NCBI GenBank assembly: GCA_900102385.1
Contig: FNBQ01000027.1
Location: 1-51,804, forward strand
Source: Bacteroidales bacterium KHT7
GTDB lineage: Bacteria; Bacteroidota; Bacteroidia; Bacteroidales; Bacteroidaceae
DNA length: 51,804 nt
Direction: 5' to 3'
Below the pieces are notes generated by a model. The model was not told the DNA's origin, did no database searches, and saw only the letters and a program-made list of their open reading frames with translations. The translations under genes and the position numbers were made by a program. Position 1 is the stretch's first letter. Each line of letters starts with the position of its first letter. Positions 17,159 through 24,581 of the stretch are shown piece by piece.

Positions 17159-17746
17159 CTACATATCTTCGGGTGCTGGCTTTATAACAAAACTATTTTT
17201 AATGTTGTATTTTGCAACTGCAACGGGGACGGCAATTCTTTCAACCAGACAAGAGTCGGCGTCTTGCAGATTTTCCGAAGTGTTTGATATTTTCCAGTAT
17301 TTCCGTTTGTCTAATTCTGTAAATATGCAATGGACAGATGCTGAATTATAGCTGACTTTTGCTCCCGTTTTTAGAGTCAGAAACTTCGTTCCTTTCTTAT
17401 CATTATATAGGTCGAAATAGAAATCGCCAATACAGTCGACGCTGTTTTTTGAAACTTCGTAATCTTTTTTGTCTTTATATACAAGTTCGAATGCCTCGTC
17501 GTGTGCTGCTGAAATGTACAGATTGCCTTTGCAGATGCTTTTTACAAAAGAATCTACACACTCGGTGTTGGCGAAAATCGTGTCGCTTAATGTTGCAACA
17601 TTGAAGTATATCGGCCAGCTATGTTCGCCCGGAACGACAACTATCGAAATATAGTTGTATTTTCCGCCGAATAGTTTTGGCTGCGTTTCTGTACCCATAG
17701 AGCGACAGAACACAAAACAAAAGACAAACAGTAGTAGTTTTTTCAT
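17159..17746 (-). CDS. Exported beta-rich protein, unknown
   Basis: 195 residues; signal peptide MKKLLLFVFCFVFCRSMG, cleaved around residue 19. The mature protein has Y-N-Y-I-S-I-V-V-V near its start and repeated short strands. Two features, C-V-D-S-F-V-K-S-I-C and D-x-C-L-V-E, suggest a periplasmic disulphide-containing domain. No family recognised. Member of the array. Confidence 0.6.
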   Translation of the reverse strand: MKKLLLFVFCFVFCRSMGTETQPKLFGGKYNYISIVVVPGEHSWPIYFNVATLSDTIFANTECVDSFVKSICKGNLYISAAHDEAFELVYKDKKDYEVSKNSVDCIGDFYFDLYNDKKGTKFLTLKTGAKVSYNSASVHCIFTELDKRKYWKISNTSENLQDADSCLVERIAVPVAVAKYNIKNSFVIKPAPEDM

Positions 17747-17806
17747 TTTTTATGAGGTAAAAATCTATTGTTTAAAGATGAAAGTCGTCTTGTCGTTAGC
17801 CTTGCC

Positions 17807-18358
17807 TTATCTAATTGTGAACTGATCTCCACAAGGAGAAATCAAAATTGGTTTTATATCGGTTGTATCTAAGCTGACATTCGGTTTTGCATGCAGGTAA
17901 GAATACGAATAAGGCTTGTAGTCTAAGTCGTAGAAATTGCAAAGCTCTACGTCGAAATATTTGTATATTCCAGTACTTATCGTTGTGCATTTTACTTTTT
18001 TCAAAAGGCTTTGTATCGAATCGACCTTTGTCTCTGTCCAGCCTAAATAAGCCAATGCCTCCTTATATTCCTTTCCGCCTTTTTTAATTGAATAGCCACC
18101 GCGAATGTTTCTCTTTCCGTTTGTGTATCCGTCTATGGCAATTGAAATAGATTCGTCTTCTCTGCCAAGACAGAAAAATACTTTTTTCTCTTCTCTTATC
18201 TCCGAAGGTATTGAACTCTTAAAGAGATTCACCAAACTGTCTAAATCATATTTGTACAGTTCGAAATTCTCTATTGTTATGTTGTTTCCGCCCTCGCTGC
18301 ACGATGCTAAGGTGCTGAGAGCCAAACAGATTAAGAGAAATGATGTAAATTTGCGCAT
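17807..18358 (-). CDS. Lipoprotein, unknown; preceded by a fused fossil signal peptide
   Basis: 183 residues from the ATG at 18356-18358: MRKFTSFLLICLALSTLASC is a complete lipoprotein signal with lipobox L-A-S-C. The mature part has G-G-Y-S-I-K-K-G-G-K-E-Y and a Tyr-rich C-terminal stretch. The open frame extends upstream through a second, independent lipoprotein signal (18359-18436), so initiation at 18436 would give tandem signals. The internal start is preferred because it makes a normal precursor. Confidence 0.65.
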   Translation of the reverse strand: MRKFTSFLLICLALSTLASCSEGGNNITIENFELYKYDLDSLVNLFKSSIPSEIREEKKVFFCLGREDESISIAIDGYTNGKRNIRGGYSIKKGGKEYKEALAYLGWTETKVDSIQSLLKKVKCTTISTGIYKYFDVELCNFYDLDYKPYSYSYLHAKPNVSLDTTDIKPILISPCGDQFTIR

Positions 18359-18436
18359 ATTTTTGTTTGCCTTGTTCTTGTCTGCGCACGAACAGACAGA
18401 AAGTAAGACGCTAAATATTATTAAACATTGTTTCAT
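18359..18436 (-). pseudogene. Signal-peptide stub of a lost lipoprotein
   Basis: 26 codons starting MKQCLIIFSVLLSVCSC, followed by A-D-K-N-K-A-N-K-N, run in frame and without a gap into the start of the next lipoprotein. A complete signal and lipobox with no mature domain is what a deletion between two neighbouring lipoprotein genes would leave. Confidence 0.6.
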
Positions 18437-18527
18437 TATTCTTTTTATTTCGTCGGGGGCATTATAGTAACGTTTTTGTTTTCTTTGGTCTCGCCTATTT
18501 TTCGAATTTGGCATGACTACGGAGATT

Positions 18528-18923
18528 CTAATCCCATACAGCGCATGCTGATATTTTTTTTGCGAATATCCATTTTGCATCAAAGCAGATTCTTTTTCCG
18601 TCTGTACTGTTTGTAATGCAAACGCGTTTTTTACCATTATTATCTGAAATAGTCATACAGCAATTCATACCGTTTGTTATATTGAATTCAATAAATTCAA
18701 TACTAATAAAAGCAATCCATATTTGAACGTTAGTAGCCTTTTGTATCAACCATTCAGATGGCATTTCCTGTGGTAATTCCGTGGTATCTACGCATATACG
18801 AATTTCTGCATCTTTTCCCGGAATTATTACCATCTTTTCAATTTCTACATTCTGCAAATCTGGCATCTTTTCTTTGTATATCTTAGAGATGCACTTTGCA
18901 TCAACAAATAGAGAGTAATCCAT
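18528..18923 (-). CDS. Imm50-like cytosolic immunity protein, copy 1
   Basis: 131 residues, no signal. Starts MDYSLFVDAKCI, then Y-K-E-K-M-P-D-L-Q-N-V-E-I and P-S-E-W-L. The layout (short N-helix, P-x-L-x-x-V, P-x-x-W, V-Q-x-x-I-A-F) resembles Imm50-type immunity proteins as I recall them; not searched. Tandem duplicate of 18963-19370, with a near-identical C-terminal block I-T-N-S-T-D-G-K-R-I-C-F-D-A-K-W. Being cytosolic, it would answer a toxin acting inside the cell. Confidence 0.6.
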   Translation of the reverse strand: MDYSLFVDAKCISKIYKEKMPDLQNVEIEKMVIIPGKDAEIRICVDTTELPQEMPSEWLIQKATNVQIWIAFISIEFIEFNITNGMNCCMTISDNNGKKRVCITNSTDGKRICFDAKWIFAKKISACAVWD

Positions 18924-18962
18924 AAGAATTTATTTTTATCCTTGAGACAGAGCCTAAGATCA

Positions 18963-19370
18963 TTAATTTTGTCCTGAAGTGTTATTAATATGTGCAGATA
19001 TTTCATTTGCAAATATCCATTTTGCATCAAAGCAGATTCTTTTTCCATCTGTACTGTTTGTAATGCAAACGCGTTTTCTGCCATTATTATCAGAAATGGC
19101 TATATTGCAATTCATGCCATTTGTCAGACTGAATTCAATAAATTCAATACCAATAAATGCAATCAAAAATTGAACTGTATTAACCTTTCGCATCAACCAT
19201 TTAGATGGCATGTTCTGTGGCAATTCCGTAGTGTCTACACTCATGTAAATTACCGCATCTTCACCTGGTTCTATTTCCATTTTTACAATTTCTACATTTT
19301 GTAAATCTGGCATTTTTTCTTTGTAAATCATAGAGATGCACTTAGCATCATCAAATAGAGAGTAATCCAT
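18963..19370 (-). CDS. Imm50-like cytosolic immunity protein, copy 2
   Basis: 135 residues, no signal. Same arrangement as the 18528-18923 copy: MDYSLFDDAKCI, M-P-D-L-Q-N-V-E-I, P-S-K-W-L, and the shared I-T-N-S-T-D-G-K-R-I-C-F-D-A-K-W block. Nucleotide similarity is high, including bases just upstream of both starts, so this is a recent tandem duplication of about 435 bp. Differences cluster in the central strands and the extreme C-terminus. Confidence 0.62.
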   Translation of the reverse strand: MDYSLFDDAKCISMIYKEKMPDLQNVEIVKMEIEPGEDAVIYMSVDTTELPQNMPSKWLMRKVNTVQFLIAFIGIEFIEFSLTNGMNCNIAISDNNGRKRVCITNSTDGKRICFDAKWIFANEISAHINNTSGQN

Positions 19371-19439
19371 AAGAATTTATTTTGAGAAAATATAATGACG
19401 TTTTGTACTTGGAAATTTTCCTATTCGGGTGTTGAAATC

Positions 19440-19560
19440 CTTTGTTACATATCTCCGCGAGCTGGTGTCTCCGCTTTGTAACCGTAGGTCGGAGTGACCT
19501 GCGGAGAACGGTATCATCGCCACCACATGCACTCTGAAGGAGTGCTCCATCTGCCGAGAA
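19440..19560 (-). repeat. Coding-like relic with a P-A-R-G-(E/D) tail
   Basis: On the minus strand one frame reads G-Y-K-A-E-T-P-A-R-G-D-M and stop. This resembles the C-terminus G-Y-K-T-N-S-P-A-R-G-E of the small protein at 20086-20298. The rest of the block contains a GGTC-AC-TCCGACC near-palindrome around 19481-19500. Similar Rs-like blocks are common between Bacteroidetes genes (recalled). No start is present. Confidence 0.45.
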
Positions 19561-19561
19561 T

Positions 19562-20065
19562 TTATTCAGCAAAAAACATACCCCAACAATCTCCTTGATA
19601 TGCATCAAATACAATTAACTTATTGTTGTATTTTATAAAATATACTTCCATGCATAGCCCTAAGTCTCCTACGCGTTTTGCAAGTTTCCACATTTGTGCG
19701 TTTTCTGTATGCTCAAATAGGTATTTCGTCGTAGGATTTCTAAACCAGAAGTATGCAGATATGTACATTGGATAATCCTCATTTGTAAATAGTCTGGCAA
19801 ACTCTCCATCAGATATTTTTTGTAAATCCATAGGAGATATTATTTGTCTGTTTTCAAAGGCAACTTCATGATAATGTCCATAAAGAGATTCCACTTGTTC
19901 CAGAGTCAATCCCTTCAGTTTCAACTCATTTATGTTTGCGATTTTATCTGGAGAAACTATGCTTATTGAGTCTGTACAATGCGCTTCTTTCATCCATTTC
20001 TGTGCGGATTTTTCTTGGCATGAACAGACCAGAAAGAAAGATGCTATTATAAAGTAAAATTTCAT
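19562..20065 (-). CDS. Lipoprotein, putative immunity protein (family A, copy 2)
   Basis: 167 residues, same length as its paralogue at 13742-14245; lipobox V-C-S-C (Cys about 16). Shares S-A-Q-K-W-M-K-E-A-H-C, G-L-T-L-E-Q-V-E-S-L-Y-G-H-Y, D-Y-P, W-F-R-N-P and V-Y-F-I-K-Y-N-N-K-L-I-V-F-D-A-Y-Q-G-D-C. The two copies are about 6 kb apart with unrelated genes between them. Confidence 0.72.
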   Translation of the reverse strand: MKFYFIIASFFLVCSCQEKSAQKWMKEAHCTDSISIVSPDKIANINELKLKGLTLEQVESLYGHYHEVAFENRQIISPMDLQKISDGEFARLFTNEDYPMYISAYFWFRNPTTKYLFEHTENAQMWKLAKRVGDLGLCMEVYFIKYNNKLIVFDAYQGDCWGMFFAE

Positions 20066-20085
20066 TTTTTTGTGAGGTATGATTA

Positions 20086-20298
20086 TTATTCTCCGCGAGC
20101 TGGAGAATTGGTTTTATATCCACAATTACGCTCTTGTTCTTTGTATTCTTCCAAAGAAAAGACGTTTATGCAATACAAATCTACGTCCATAGTATCTTTG
20201 TATAGGCAATAATCGCTAAATTTAGATTGAGCCAAAGTTTCCGTTCTAAGGAGAAAGGAACATAGCAAACTAACTAATAAAAATAGACTTCTTTTCAT
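20086..20298 (-). CDS. Small exported protein, unknown, possibly truncated
   Basis: 70 residues; signal peptide of about 24 residues, then only about 45 mature residues ending S-P-A-R-G-E. The tail matches a relic at 19440-19500, so the C-terminus may come from a repeat rather than from the original gene. Confidence 0.5.
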   Translation of the reverse strand: MKRSLFLLVSLLCSFLLRTETLAQSKFSDYCLYKDTMDVDLYCINVFSLEEYKEQERNCGYKTNSPARGE

Positions 20299-20310
20299 TT
20301 TAAGCTTGAT

Positions 20311-20589
20311 TTAGAAAATTAATTTAAAGATTATGTAGACTGTCGTCAAAGCGATGTAAGCAACATACGAAACTGCAAAAATACTAAACCAGACGATACT
20401 TGTGCCATCTTTGCCCTCGAAAGTCAGTCCGTACAACATAAATAATGAATATAACCCGAAGACGACGAGGTGTATCAAAAAGACTTTTGTTCCGTTAATA
20501 AACTTAATTGCAATCATTAGCAAGATGCAAATAAATGCTAATATCGCGAGTAATTCGTTATCACTCATATAGTTAATGCTTTCTTCCAT
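20311..20589 (-). CDS. Small membrane protein, three helices
   Basis: 92 residues with three hydrophobic segments (about 14-30, 36-54, 66-90) and short loops. No family recognised. Co-directional with neighbours, 12 bases from the next start. Small inner-membrane proteins can be immunity proteins against pore-forming or membrane-acting toxins; inference only. Confidence 0.6.
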   Translation of the reverse strand: MEESINYMSDNELLAILAFICILLMIAIKFINGTKVFLIHLVVFGLYSLFMLYGLTFEGKDGTSIVWFSIFAVSYVAYIALTTVYIIFKLIF

Positions 20590-20747
20590 TTTTTTGCTGA
20601 TTTAAATTCCGAGAGCAGAGGAGGGATATGTTAATTGTGCAAAGTATATGTTCGGTAGTTATGCACTTTTACAGACGAGAATAAACCGTTGCTGTATTGC
20701 CCCGAAATATGTACTTCACCTTTTTGTAAATTGTTCTCATTTGCATA

Positions 20748-20862
20748 TTGAAATAAACAAAAAAGGCAGTCTGATGAGGCTGCCTTTTTTGTGTTCCGTT
20801 ATTGTAAATTGTCCAAAGTGTCAAGAAGTCCGAAAGGATTCTTTTTGAAATCCTTCAGTTTA
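20748..20862. repeat. Direct repeat DR1, copy B (with 11754-11863)
   Basis: Starts with TTGAAATAAACA, the last bases of a methyltransferase gene without the rest of it. It continues through the hairpin into the last codons of the intact 20799-21467 gene. Together the two copies imply an ancestral order methyltransferase - terminator - exported-protein gene, later split by about 8.9 kb. Confidence 0.8.
20759..20790 (-). terminator. Terminator after the 20799-21467 gene
   Basis: AAAAAAGGCAG (20759-20769) pairs with CTGCCTTTTTT (20780-20790), giving A- and T-runs on both sides so that it works in both directions. It lies 9 bases past the stop. Confidence 0.75.
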
Positions 20863-21467
20863 AAATCATCGCTTTCTATGTAGTTTGCCATTTTTGGAAA
20901 GCGGTCGAATGCGCGCCTGATGTCGGCTGTAAGTCCTCCTGTAGCATTGACGCTTGGAACATAGTATGTAACAGCTATCTCATCGCCTTTCTTGCAATAA
21001 CTGTATGCAAGACTGTTAGAACGAATACTGTTCATAAATCCTACACCTGTAACTGTTGTTATGCTCGATGTAGATGCAAAGCCAATAAGGTTTTTGCCTT
21101 TTTGAATTACGAGCCAGAAATATCTGTGTCCCGATTTATTCATGTTTTTTGCCAAGGTGAAGTTTTTGACTGCGTAGAGCGACATAAATTCTATTTCTGT
21201 ACCATCATCGTAGGTTATAACAAGACTGTTGGCTTCGTCGGCGCTTATTTCTCTCTCGTTGCCATTGTCTTCTTTTACTTTAACAGAATACAGATTGCTT
21301 ACGTTGTTAGGGCCATATTTCTTGTTGTTGGTCTTAACGACTTTTCCGGAGATTTTGTTTCCGTCCAAAAGTGTAATAACGCACTTCTCTTCGTTGTTTT
21401 TTGCCTGTGTACTGAGTGGAGTACATACCAATAGTGCGGTAAGTAATATTAAAATAAAATTCTTCAT
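20799..21467 (-). CDS. Exported protein, unknown, intact
   Basis: 222 residues; signal peptide ending …S-T-Q-A (about residue 22). An N-terminal strand-rich part V-I-T-L-L-D-G-N-K-I-S-G-K-V-V-K looks like an Sm-like or small-barrel domain. It is followed by a D-D-G-T-E-I-E-F strand and a C-terminal helix D-F-K-K-N-P-F-G-L-L-D-T-L-D. Its last about 20 codons are duplicated at 11802-11863. A -7 box lies 42 bases before the start. Confidence 0.65.
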   Translation of the reverse strand: MKNFILILLTALLVCTPLSTQAKNNEEKCVITLLDGNKISGKVVKTNNKKYGPNNVSNLYSVKVKEDNGNEREISADEANSLVITYDDGTEIEFMSLYAVKNFTLAKNMNKSGHRYFWLVIQKGKNLIGFASTSSITTVTGVGFMNSIRSNSLAYSYCKKGDEIAVTYYVPSVNATGGLTADIRRAFDRFPKMANYIESDDFKLKDFKKNPFGLLDTLDNLQ

Positions 21468-21508
21468 ACCTCTATTTAATTTTTGATTATTTGTAATAGT
21501 TTATGTTG

Positions 21509-21516
21509 CAAATATA
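21509..21516 (-). promoter_or_regulatory. -7 box for the 20799-21467 gene
   Basis: The minus strand reads TATATTTG, an exact TAnnTTTG match, 41 bases before the ATG at 21467. No TTTG at ideal spacing. Confidence 0.5.
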
Positions 21517-21560
21517 AGGCAAATAAAATAAAACCACAGGCTTTATCCTGTTAAAAAAAC

Positions 21561-21720
21561 TTAACTTACCGTGGTGTGTGCTGCGATGTCAATAAACTCT
21601 TTGCTGGTTGTTGTTTCAACAATAGTGCTGGGGTTGTTGCAGAATGTCAAGGAGCAATTTGGCTTGTTGTAACCATCGGAATCTTGTAAGCCTTCGGGAT
21701 TCGTTCGGGACGCGCGCCTG
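21561..21720 (-). pseudogene. Coding-like relic ending F-I-D-I-A-A-H
   Basis: One minus-strand frame reads A-S-R-T-N-P-E-G-L-Q-D-S-D-G-Y and later S-K-E-F-I-D-I-A-A-H-T-T-V-S with a stop at 21561-21563. A related tail, K-T-F-I-D-I-A-A-H-K-V-K-A-R-Q, occurs at 31269-31348. The source protein is not recognised. Confidence 0.5.
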
Positions 21721-22258
21721 TCTCTTGGTCACGATGCAAAGATACGGCAAGTTTTTTTGGCTGTTATGCGTTAGCGTACGTTTGTAGGAGTTGCGTACTT
21801 TTTTAGGACTTTTTTTTTGAATGTGGTTTTGCTAATTGTTCTTGCCTGTACCCTTTGGTCTTTCGCTACAAGGCTTGCACGGGCTTCTGAATAAGAGTGC
21901 TATGAGCGTCTGTCGGGTTGTGGCAACGGGGGGAATGCTTTGGCTGTCTCAATCTCAGTTATCTCAGTTGTTTTTTTTTGAGGAAGCGTTTTGCTAATAC
22001 CTACAGGTGTTTTGGGGTGTGCAAACCTCAAATCCGGCATAAGACCAATGCAGTTCCGGGATGAACCTAAAAATTCGGCGTTGCACATATTTTGCGCCAA
22101 GTACAGGAAAAAGCATCGTGACAAAGGCTTTTTGCTTGTCTTTTGATGCCTTTGAGGGTGAAATTTGGGGTATTTTGTACCGGATTTTTGTGTTACTAGT
22201 CTTGGCGAAACATTGCAAATGGTTGATAATAAAAGCTTTAGTGTAAAAGCGTTTCAGA

Positions 22259-22438
22259 GTTACAGTTGTTACAGTTAAATTCCGAAGGGTATATATTTTC
22301 TTCTTTCTAATTCTTATGTTATAATATTATTATTTATATATTATTTATTATTAATTAGTTATATATAGTATATAAGGGTACTTTGAAAGAAACATAACAG
22401 TACCTCAAAAAACGAACTGTAACTGTAACAACTGTAAC
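22259..22438. repeat. 18-bp perfect inverted repeat around an AT-rich core
   Basis: GTTACAGTTGTTACAGTT (22259-22276) is the exact reverse complement of 22421-22438. Each arm contains the direct repeat GTTACAGTT twice, and one extra AACTGT lies at 22415-22420. The about 144-base centre is nearly all A/T (22305-22375). The pattern fits a protein-binding or origin-like site; no gene explains it. Confidence 0.65.
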
Positions 22439-22560
22439 GCATGACTTGTAAAATCTAAGTTATTCTTTACAAGGCTTGCTTTGATTTCTTTTTCCATGCA
22501 TAGTAGTTTTGTATTGGTTAATGTAGTTTTGTAGAACCTTGAATGTTTTGTGCAACGTTG

Positions 22561-22630
22561 AAGAACTGGGGTTGCAACCCCTTGTCCTGTTTAGTTGCGT
22601 GAATGTGTGGGGATTGCAAATCTACACAAG
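22561..22630. repeat. Repeat R2, copy 1
   Basis: Contains GGGGTTGCAACCCC (palindrome), CCTGTTTAG-TTG-GTGAATGTGTGG and GGATTGCAAAT. It matches 31345-31420 and, like that copy, lies just past the stop of a small lipoprotein gene (here 22635). Confidence 0.65.
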
Positions 22631-22634
22631 CTTT

Positions 22635-23063
22635 CTAATTTGTAGAATCTATTATTTTATGCAGAATCCAAGTGCCATTGCTTTTCTTGAACATATAGTG
22701 TACTAAGATTCCACATTCTTCTCCTCTCATGGTAGCCATATTCTTGCTCTCGTCAATAATAGTAGATACCTTTTGTCCGTCTATTATAGTATCAAACAGA
22801 TTGATATTGTCCCAGTCTTTATTGCCTATGATATAGGTTGTATCTTCTCCTTCAAAATCATATCCGTTGCATCGCAGTTCTATTGGAATAGAAACATGAT
22901 TTATTTGATAGGCAGAATCTGAACTGAATTTTATTAAGAAGTCTTTGAAGGAGCGTTTGTTATTTTTTATTGTCAAAGGCATGACGTTGTCAACTCGTTG
23001 TTTTTCTGGATGTTGGCATCCAAAACACAATAAGACGAGAATTGCGTAAATATATTTGTTCAT
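22635..23063 (-). CDS. DUF4348-like lipoprotein (family B, copy 2)
   Basis: 142 residues from the ATG at 23061-23063: MNKYIYAILVLLCFGC is a lipoprotein signal (lipobox C-F-G-C). The open frame extends to 23150, but that part is encoded by repeat R1 and would bury the signal. S-F-K-D-F-L-I-K-F-S-S-D-S-A-Y-Q-I-N-H-V, I-P-I, and Y-M-F-K-K-S-N-G-T-W-I-L-H-K-I align with the paralogue at 16694-17128. Confidence 0.7.
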   Translation of the reverse strand: MNKYIYAILVLLCFGCQHPEKQRVDNVMPLTIKNNKRSFKDFLIKFSSDSAYQINHVSIPIELRCNGYDFEGEDTTYIIGNKDWDNINLFDTIIDGQKVSTIIDESKNMATMRGEECGILVHYMFKKSNGTWILHKIIDSTN

Positions 23064-23100
23064 TGTTATAAAATGCATGGGCTTAATATTCTTTTGTTTC

Positions 23101-23160
23101 GCTGAATTTTCGCGCTCGAGCTTTGTTTGCTTGTTTCCGAAGGGACGCAAGAATTTGGCG
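23101..23160. repeat. Repeat R1, copy 1 (gene boundary)
   Basis: About 60 bases: GCTGAATTTTCGCGCTCGAG, then CTTTGTTTGCTTGTTTCCGA and AGGGACGCAAGAATTTGGCG. The ends are roughly inverted (GCxGAATT … AATTxGGC). It lies between the genes ending at 23063 and starting at 23200. Confidence 0.8.
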
Positions 23161-23199
23161 ATTTTGGTAAATGGGATTTATATCCCCGAGAGATAGTTG

Positions 23200-23889
23200 C
23201 TATCGTTTTATGTAAACTTCTCCCTTCCAATATAACTTATTGTTTTCAACTCTCACGTATTCGTCGACGACATAGTATTGCTCGAAAAAAGAATCGTTAA
23301 TGGTTGGAAGATTTATCTCTATGAGATTCGTGCCCTTTTCGATGTCAAAATCGAGGATGGGGCAAAAACATGTTACACCCCAAAAGCTGCCATCGGGGGT
23401 ATGTGGGTGTATCTCCTCTGGTCCGACAGAGAAGCCAAACTTTTTAATCCCTTTTGGCAGTTTGATGGCGGTCTGTTTATTGAGCGAATATTTAAATCTG
23501 TGATTCTTGAAATTATTGTCGCTCACATCAATCAGAAGCATCCCTTGGTGTGGAATGTTGAACTTAATTGTGATACTGTCGTTCAGACTGCTGTCTGCCG
23601 ATTCTGTGATGCTCATTTCAGAAAGGGCTGTTGTGACTGGCGATTTTGAGTTAATCTCGATAAAGTGTTTGTCAGCCCACTTAAATGTGCATATTGCCAA
23701 TGTGTCGTTATGCCAGACTGCTGGATAAACGTGCGGTTCTATTAGTCTGAAATTATGACCGTCAATTTCAATCTTAGTCCCGTATTTTTTGTGAATGTAT
23801 TCTCCTGAGATGTCTTTGCCTTGTGCCTGTGCCAGAAGGTTCACGCTCCAGCACAAGAGAAGACAGATGAGGCGATATGGCTGTTTCAT
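23200..23889 (-). CDS. Exported protein, unknown
   Basis: 229 residues; signal peptide ending …L-L-A-Q-A-Q (about residue 23). The mature protein begins G-K-D-I-S-G-E-Y-I-H-K-K-Y-G-T-K-I-E-I, a lipocalin-like opening. It has a central V-S-D-N-N-F-K-N strand pair and V-T-C-F-C-P-I-L-D near residue 180. No family recognised. Flanked on both sides by copies of repeat R1, so it has the look of a cassette. Confidence 0.6.
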   Translation of the reverse strand: MKQPYRLICLLLCWSVNLLAQAQGKDISGEYIHKKYGTKIEIDGHNFRLIEPHVYPAVWHNDTLAICTFKWADKHFIEINSKSPVTTALSEMSITESADSSLNDSITIKFNIPHQGMLLIDVSDNNFKNHRFKYSLNKQTAIKLPKGIKKFGFSVGPEEIHPHTPDGSFWGVTCFCPILDFDIEKGTNLIEINLPTINDSFFEQYYVVDEYVRVENNKLYWKGEVYIKR

Positions 23890-23941
23890 CTTTTTTTCTT
23901 GTTTACGTTAGATAGTTGCAAACTCCCTTTTTTTACTTGTT

Positions 23942-24000
23942 GCTGAATTTTCGCGCTCGAGCTTTGTTTGTTTGTTTCCGAAGGGACGTAGGAATTCGGT
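23942..24000. repeat. Repeat R1, copy 2 (gene boundary)
   Basis: Nearly identical to copy 1 (GCTGAATTTTCGCGCTCGAG start, GAATTCGG end). It lies between the genes at 23200-23889 and 24028-24480. Confidence 0.82.
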
Positions 24001-24027
24001 AAGGCTGATGCCATTCATTATGTACTA

Positions 24028-24480
24028 TCACTTCATCGGTTCTACCCAGATACATGGAACGCCCAAGTAATGGTCACGTATTCTGTCTTCTACGTGATTT
24101 GAGTCCCACACGGCACAACGTTCTAATCCCATGCATTCTTCTCTTGTAGAAGGAACTATTTCCCCTGTTTCGGTGATATACATTTCAATATTATCAGGAT
24201 TAAAATGGTCTTGAATGAATTGATTAGGTATAACCTTGCAATCTTCACGTATAGGCATCTTGCCAACTTTTAACCAGTCTCCCTGTGTAATTACTTGTTT
24301 ATATACACATAAGAAAAATAGTATAGGTGCATTCTCTAAAATAGTGAAGTCCTTTAGATGCTCTCCACTGCGATAATCAAAGAAAACACATACTCCATTA
24401 AGTATTTGTGCATAAGTGAAATACTTATTTTCTATATTAATCTCTAATATAGATCCTATTGTCTCTTTTTGTCTTTTCAT
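24028..24480 (-). CDS. Imm26-family immunity protein
   Basis: 150 residues, cytosolic. K-R-Q-K-E-T-I-G-S-I-L-E-I at the start, K-Y-F-T-Y-A-Q-I-L, V-F-F-D-Y-R, then A-P-I-L-F. The C-terminal block is E-E-C-M-G-L-E-R followed by A-V-W-D-S-N-H-V-E-D-R-I-R-D-H-Y-L-G-V-P. These are the hallmark blocks of Imm26, a polymorphic-toxin immunity family. The partner toxin is not in the window in recognisable form, so this is an orphan immunity gene. Flanked by R1 copies. Confidence 0.85.
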   Translation of the reverse strand: MKRQKETIGSILEINIENKYFTYAQILNGVCVFFDYRSGEHLKDFTILENAPILFFLCVYKQVITQGDWLKVGKMPIREDCKVIPNQFIQDHFNPDNIEMYITETGEIVPSTREECMGLERCAVWDSNHVEDRIRDHYLGVPCIWVEPMK

Positions 24481-24526
24481 CTGTCTTTAATTTTATTATT
24501 CGAGTTTATATTCGTCGCTTTGTTTC

Positions 24527-24580
24527 GCCGAATTTTCGCGCTCTATTTCCGTTTGCTTGTTTCTGAAAGGACGCAAATGA
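24527..24580. repeat. Repeat R1, copy 3 (degenerate, gene boundary)
   Basis: GCCGAATTTTCGCGCTC, then GTTTGCTTGTTTCTGAAAGG and ACGCAAATGAT. Clearly the same element with several changes. It lies between the Imm26 gene and the membrane-protein gene ending at 24582. Confidence 0.75.
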
Positions 24581-24581
24581 T

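Larger units (their letters stand above)
21487..22634. other. 1.15-kb gene-poor stretch made of relics and repeats
   Basis: No complete gene is supported. Contents in order: the -7 box (21509-21516), a coding-like fragment (21561-21720), T-rich low-complexity sequence (21780-21990), a minus-strand frame with A-K-Y-V-Q-R-R-I-F-R-F (about 22060-22130) that looks like a recurrent intergenic relic, a long inverted repeat around an AT-rich core (22259-22438), and repeat R2 (22561-22630). It divides the array into two halves. Confidence 0.6.

Noticed and set aside
18437-18637. Long N-terminal extension of the 17807-18358 gene
   Set aside because: Reads the end of the neighbouring Imm50-like gene in another frame and precedes two signal peptides.
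23064-23150. N-terminal extension of the 22635-23063 lipoprotein
   Set aside because: Encoded by repeat R1, and it would place a charged segment ahead of the signal peptide.
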